DNA of 64,000 bases from Ciona savignyi (Eukaryota; Chordata; Ascidiacea; Phlebobranchia; Cionidae). The stretch covers positions 294,648 through 358,647 of the forward strand of contig CH000074.1 in assembly GCA_000149265.1 (NCBI GenBank). Direction: 5' to 3'. The position numbers were made by a program, and so were the translations under genes. How positions within the stretch are numbered: the first letter of the stretch is position 1; each line of letters starts with the position of its first letter. Positions 58,256 through 64,000 of this stretch are shown in pieces. The notes under the pieces were generated by a model. The model had not been told where the DNA came from. It was given only the letters and a program-made list of their open reading frames with translations, and did no database searches.

Positions 58256-61200
58256 TTATATAGAGGTACAGGCTTCAACTCCGGTCAGAACCGGTGAAAC
58301 TGCTTTCGCGCTGTACGACCATAGGTTGGTAGCGAGTTTATGGTCGTTGGCGTTTGTACATGTCCGTGCCGGCATGCACGCTACGAAGTAACCGCCGCTC
58401 TTGGGTTCGATGCCAGGGGCGACTGCTAGATGAATCTGGGTTTGTGCACCTTGCTCAGCAGTGTACAGGAACATGTAGAATAATGGGAAAACCAGGACTT
58501 TCAACATAAGAGGGAAATCACGGAAGATGGCGGTGAAAGTCCATCCTGAAAATATGAAGTGACTTGAAAAAAGGTTTTATTGGGGGTGAGGTGATGTTTT
58601 CATTATGATTCAGGCAAATGGTTAACACTTCCGATATATACCGAATCATAAACGCTATATAGCAAAGAGCCCATCATGGATTCGAGCCCAGTAGAATGTC
58701 CAGTCGGTTAGTCTGGCGGTTAAGTGCATCGCCTTTCAATCAAAAGGTTGTAGGTGCGAAACTGGTCGCTAGCTAGTCGGTTGTGGCCTTGGGAAAGGCA
58801 CTTTAGGGACATTGCCTGAACCCAGCAGATTAATGGGTTCTACCAAAATAAAGGAACATGTCTATCATACACATAACACTGCAATAGCTCCGGTAACCCG
58901 ACGATGGGCGCGAGGTAATCTGACGATTGCCCGTGTGTTAATTCCCTTAGTTTTCCCATTCACGGGGATAAACATGAATATCCTAGAAATGATTTTATCT
59001 TAGTTTAAGCTACTTACCAGGATGGGCAACGTAGGTGGTGATTCCGTTGTCCCTTTCATTTCTGTACAGCTGCTTTGCGAACAGCACATTGGCCAGCTTG
59101 CTTCGGGAATAAGCACGGAACTGGGAGGCGACCGAACCATCGTCCAAGTCTTGAAGCGAATCGAAGTCGATTTCCCCCCATAAGTGTGCAACCGAAGATA
59201 CGAAGATAATTCGGGATGATTCAGCTTTTCTGTAGAACAATGTCACGTTAAATCCCGAAGTCTGGGAGTGAGGTCTACATTTCCGCATTTGTGCGGATAA
59301 CTCGCGACAATCGTCACCTGTCGGATATACCTACTGCTATTTGTGAGTACTTGGGAAAGGAACTTAACTGATAATTGTACAACTAGGTTTTGATTTGCAG
59401 TAAAATCATTGTAACTTATTCAATCTTCATTGCATAAGGAATAAATTATTGTGGGTGTGCGTATTCGGATAAAACCATTGATATATGTATAGTTCACCAG
59501 TACCTAATAACGTATATTTATTAAACCCAGTAATAGAACATGCGGATATTATATATCCCACCTTAGTAAAGGCAGCATTTGAGTGGTGAATAGGAATGGT
59601 GCAAGGTGGTTGACACCAAAGACCAGTGGAAAACCATCGCACGTCGCCCCAACTCCGTTACCAATCCCTGGGATTGTGGAATGTTAAGTGAGAGAAAATA
59701 TATATTTTTGTTAAATGAGAGAAAATAGGAAAATATATAACTTCTAGGTCACAAGTGAGACATTTTTCAAATCTACCTCTGGCTGACGTAAACTTTGATA
59801 CTTTCGGTTTAATATGATCGTATGTGCGAATGGTTAATGCGGCCGATTTAAATAACTAACTCGTTATAAAATCATCTTAGTAAAGAACCTATCAGTGGAT
59901 CGAAATTTAAACATGCCCGGTAAAAGAATTTGGTGAAAATGTTAACCATCTTAGCCATTTGCACTGACAACAAAGAAACATCGCTTATTTGTAATTCAAC
60001 ACGAAATACGGTTTGTTAATAACGAATTTGGACAAAACGAAGAAAGATCGAGTATTTCGTCGTGTTAAGAAACTTTTCCAGAAAGGGGTCAGCTTTTGGC
60101 AATAAGATATAAAATTTTCCTAAAACGGGAATCAGATTGCGGTAAACGAGATTATTCCGCCATCAATTCACCTGCATTGTTGATCAGAATGTCAATTTTC
60201 TTGAGCGATTTCAGCAAAATGTCGGCGCAGGTTTTCACCGTTTCCAAGTTGACGAAATCGGCGTACACGACCATGATCTTATGGTTCCCAGTGGCCGCAG
60301 AAATCTCCTTTGCTACATTTCGTCCTGCAATGTCCACGATTTGTTAACTGTAGTCAAACAGAAATGTTTGAAGATACTAAAGGCCTTTGTGTTTATTTCG
60401 TACAGTTATCAAAGCCCCTTACAAACGTATTTTCTTATTCCCATAAATCAAGTTATAATTCGATTGATTTATCCCAAGTAACACAATTTCAATATCGGTT
60501 AAGCGTTAAGTAAACGATTCCTCCTCTAGTTATATTTGCTGTGTAAGTGATATCGCCAACTATGCTTTGGGAGCCACGTATTGATATTTACTATTACGTG
60601 AACTGACAATATATTACCTATTTTTTTTTCGAGCTCAGTTTTGAACCCATTAAGGTTTCGTCGCTAAGACTGTTTTTATTTAGAAGTCTTTATGTATCGG
60701 TCACTTTAACCATTCGGACAATCCGTACATTATATTACCTTTATTTTTTTTACCGAGCCAAGTTTCGAACCCATGATGGACTCGTCACCAGGACCGTTTT
60801 TTTGTATAAAAGTCGGTATATGTATCGGTCACTTTAACCATTCGGCCACACGCAGGGCCGGTTTTAGGCCGATTTGACCGATTAGATCCAAATTGGGCCC
60901 CGCACCTTGAAGGGGCCCCGCGCTAGCCGGGGGTCTTTCCGTATTACGAGGTTTAAAATACTACTGAAACGTAAATAAAAAGTGAAATAATATTCTTTCT
61001 CATAATATCAATTTGTTATGCATCGTAACTAAGTCAAATTTATATTTCTCTGTCTGCCTGTTACGTCATAATGCTTTCTATAGAATGCGAGATTGCTAAA
61101 GCCATTGACTTTGAAGTTATTTTGAATGACTTTGCTAATAAAAAGGCAAGAAAAGTATTTTTCTGAAAAACTAAAGGTTAATTGCCTAATTTTCCTTTTT

Positions 61201-62208
61201 TGATATTAAAAGTAAAACCATATATCGTAAATAAGCATCCACATTACCTTTAATTTGTTTTATAGCAAGTATTAAATGTCTATTTTTGTAGTTTGTATGT
61301 AGCCTACTGGTATGTATTTTATGATATATAAACACCCATAAATTTTGCTATGAAGAGTAGGGGCCCCGCCATCACATTTCTAATTGGGCCCCGCGGTTCC
61401 TAGCACCGGGCCTGGCCACACGACCGTACAATATATTACCTTTATGAACGTTCCTGCATGGCAATACAATTCTAGCTCCCCGTTTTGCAAGTTCAATGGC
61501 CGTCACTTTCCCGATACCATCCGTTCCTCCTGAATATGGGACAAAATGGCGATAATTTAAACTTGAATCGTTCGCTTATAGTTTTTTTAATATTCTAATT
61601 TTGCTAATATTGATTTAAAAAGGTTGACAATTCTGCCGAAATTATTGTTTTTTTTAATATTACGTTTACCAGCAACGATTTTTGGGTATTTTCTGATGTG
61701 TTTAAGTACTGTAGTTTTGCAGTTTTTCTTAATTATTTTTTACCTATATATCTATAAATGCTAATCGTCTTCACCGTAAGGAAAGAGCTAAAATAAACTA
61801 AATAGACAAATGTTTTAATTTTATACTGTAATTAAAATGCCAAAGAGCTATACACAATTAAAATTCGACTATTTTGTACTTAGCTTGTATACAACATTAA
61901 AACAAACATAAATAATAAAGACAAAACAAGTTTGTTGACTTACCGGTGATAACTACTGTTTTGCCATCCAGCCTTGTACTGCAGTCGCATATTGGCTTCT
62001 TGGCTAGAACAACGAACAAAATGTAAGACCAGATCAAGAATCCAACCAGCAGCACAATAGCCCCGCTACTAGGTCGGTAACCGCCATTCGCGAAGTGATC
62101 TGTGGTGTTATCGTGGTCGGCCAACCATGCGTTCGTGTAAAACAAACTCGGGGGTTCGAAGACATCACCGAACAACGCGAAACTCGGGCCTCCTTCAAAT
62201 GCGGACAT
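58256..62208 (-). CDS. Membrane-anchored short-chain dehydrogenase, retinol dehydrogenase-like
   Basis: NAD(P)-dependent SDR, likely acting on a retinoid, steroid or lipid carbonyl at the ER. Exons 62208-61944, 61529-61440, 60324-60172, 59667-59562, 59229-59018 and 58545-58256 join in phase to give 371 residues. A membrane span lies at 49-69 after an N-terminal segment of about 48 residues that is longer than usual. The nucleotide-binding motif TGGTDGIGK is at 88-96, NNAG at 167-170, catalytic Ser in VSSVAH near 216-217, and the YxxxK pair is Tyr245 and Lys249 in AYSRSK. The GGTDGIG form recalls DHRSX, while other parts recall RDH11-14, so the subfamily is open. The start at 62208 was chosen because the frame's only earlier opening is a non-ATG codon. 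Confidence 0.88.
58698..58985 (+). repeat. SINE-A copy
   Basis: Full-length copy in the last intron of the SDR gene, antisense to it, ending about 30 bases from the exon boundary at 59018. Confidence 0.85.
59816..59932 (+). repeat. SINE-B copy, diverged
   Basis: GATCGTATGTGCGAATGGTT at the A-box side and an A-rich tail; the middle is altered. Confidence 0.55.
60622..60730 (-). repeat. SINE-B copy, first of a side-by-side pair
   Basis: Reverse copy flanked on the left by ATATTACCTA and on the right by TATATTACCTTTAT, a shared target sequence. Confidence 0.75.
60745..61430 (-). repeat. SINE-B copy, second of the pair, split by a hAT-like element
   Basis: Reverse copy at 60745-60852 continuing at 61423-61430. 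Flanked by TATATTACCTTTAT on both sides (60732-60745 and 61433-61446), which includes the 5' splice site of SDR exon 61529-61440. Confidence 0.85.
60853..61414. mobile_element. Non-autonomous hAT-like element nested in SINE-B
   Basis: 562 bp with ends CAGGGCCGGTTTTAGG and CCTAGCACCGGGCCTG. Perfect 8-bp target duplication GCCACACG at 60845-60852 and 61415-61422. No transposase frame. Confidence 0.92.
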
Positions 62209-64000
62209 TACTATCAGTTTATTTCGCAAATTATGGATCTCTAATACGCAATCTATATAGGTAAATATAAAAATATAAATTTAAACTCGTTTATAAAAGT
62301 TGGTAATGCGTACTGGATTACAAAAATCAGGCTTGCAAGATTAGAAGTGGTCCGTTGAACGGACACAGCGGAAAGTGTGGACGGAATGGGTGAAGTCGAT
62401 CTTATATTCCCACCGTCGTCGCATCTTTTTCGCCGAAGGAGTTTGCGTGAGACCTCATTCAGTAACCGGCACGCTATAGTCACGTGATGTTATTATGATG
62501 CGGGCCCCCACACACGAGATTCACTACGCCTCTCTCTCGCTTTGCCGCGCGGACAACAGCACACGCTCCTTCCGGCTCTATGTACGGAAGAAAGGAATTA
62601 TGAAATGAGGGGACATTGTGTAGCTCGGTCGTGATAGAATGTCTCACACAATATATCTTCTCACGCAAACTTCTAAGAATCGAATTTATCTTTCATTGGA
62701 ACGCACTGACTCGGACGATAAACCAAATCTTCGTCAAATATTTAGGAAATTAATTACTGTGTACTGGTGGTGAGGGTTACCTTTATGCTTGGCGTTGGTA
62801 TTTGTTATCAGGGCTTGGCGATTTAAGATCACGATTAACCTATTTGTAGCAGGGTCATGCCTCAGTTTCGATGTTTGGAGAAAATTGCGGATGAAATGCC
62901 GATCTACGTGTTAAACATTGGTATGTGGGGACCGGTCGGAATGAAACGCTGGGGATTTGCTTGTGTGACGAGATATAGAACTTTGAACGCAGTGTTACCA
63001 CCATGTCAATATACCATGCATGTCACCCCGCTTTTCGCGAATTAAAGTAAACATCGAGCGTTTCGTTCCCTGGCACGCTATATTCAATTGCACGCAATAT
63101 TGTTGGGACTCTTCAAACGCGAATTACGGTCAAGCCGATGTCCTCAGCATAACCTCAGCGGTTTGTCATCTCAAGCGTGTGAGACAGTAGCGATGGAATT
63201 AGCGAAATCGGCACGGAAGGTCTAGGCGTCAGCCGTTACAGGCCGCAGCCTGGCAAGCATCCTGTCGCTGATAACCGACGCACGCGAGATTGTTTTGCTG
63301 CAATCAGCGCTATCTCGCCATCGATGGTTCGCTCGTGCAATGACGAGGTATTGAGTATTCTCAGACAAAGTTACCAACTCGCGATTATCTCGAAAATATT
63401 TATCTCTCAGCCGCCGAGAATTCCCGCTGTAGTGACGTTTTGCCATCAGCCTGTTTCGCATCGATCATATATATGAGCAAAGCCCACACATCGCGTGCTG
63501 GTCGCACTTGTTTGTACAGCGATCATGTCGCCACCGGAGCCCGTAACACGCGATACGTTCCTTAGCACGCTATTAATTGATTTGCGTCAATAAATGTTAA
63601 AAGCCGACGAGTGCTCACACGTGATCTCCTCACACAAAGAGATTTAAAATAACACCGGCGTCGCTTGTCTTGGACTTTAAAACTCGGTGCCGAAGTTTCA
63701 AAAACGCAAACATTTCGTCGAATAGGTCAGAGATTGGGCGTCCCCTCAAAACTTGTAGGCGTAAGCACTAATTAACGATCTCGATTATTTACCAGCAGTC
63801 GTTTTGCACGCATCCTGTCAAAAGTCCGCCGACAAATATTTGGTTATTCGACGCCATAGCGTGCAGACCGAGATATCAACCACAATATAGTTGGGCTTGA
63901 TATGAACCGCCGGACTTAACGCCGATTGACAATGAGATTATACAAAGAGCTTCAACTAAATTCCTTTGTTATGTAATTGTTACTCCGGGTGTTTGTTTAA
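62209..64000. other. Upstream flank of the SDR gene
   Basis: Higher GC than the gene bodies, no SINE copies, no exon that I can support. It probably holds the SDR promoter and perhaps control sequence for a neighbour outside the window. No confident core-promoter motif was identified. Confidence 0.45.

Overview
The window is animal nuclear DNA: AT-rich, with genes of many short exons, GT-AG introns and a dense load of short interspersed elements, plus one run of 558 N at 33317-33874. The gene set (synphilin-1-like, casein kinase 1 gamma, GW182/TNRC6, a claudin-like protein, an AADAC-like esterase, a microsomal SDR), the small introns and the two tRNA-derived SINE families suggest an invertebrate chordate. 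I infer a tunicate, most likely Ciona; this is not proven. There is no operon, CRISPR, phage or plasmid feature.

Layout. 1-1940: repeat-bearing flank. 1941-7710 (+): 9-exon arylacetamide-deacetylase-like esterase, 408 aa. 9052-13362 (+): 5-exon claudin/PMP22-type four-membrane-span protein. 13982-24236 (-): 10-exon synphilin-1 (SNCAIP) homologue, 1001 aa, convergent with the claudin-like gene. 24237-28640: repeat-rich spacer. 29793-39728 (-), possibly to 28641: casein kinase 1 gamma, ten exons traced by protein pattern and splice phase; an assembly gap lies next to the last kinase-domain exon. 39729-44671: spacer with nested hAT-like elements. 44672-56426 (+): 14-exon GW182/TNRC6, 1239 aa. 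58256-62208 (-): 6-exon short-chain dehydrogenase, 371 aa, tail-to-tail with TNRC6. 62209-64000: upstream flank. For each gene I joined exons by hand; phases agree across every join except where noted.

The genes do not form a pathway. TNRC6 acts in miRNA silencing, CK1 gamma in membrane-linked signalling, the esterase and SDR in ER lipid or xenobiotic chemistry, synphilin as a scaffold, and the claudin-like protein in membrane contact.

The notable theme is how mobile elements and small duplications meet splice sites. A SINE target-site duplication has copied the 5' splice site of an SDR exon. SINE tails sit directly upstream of 3' splice sites in the esterase and synphilin genes. Partial exon-edge duplications are present in both the synphilin and TNRC6 genes. 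Several non-autonomous hAT-like elements with readable 8-bp target duplications are present, two of them nested inside other elements.
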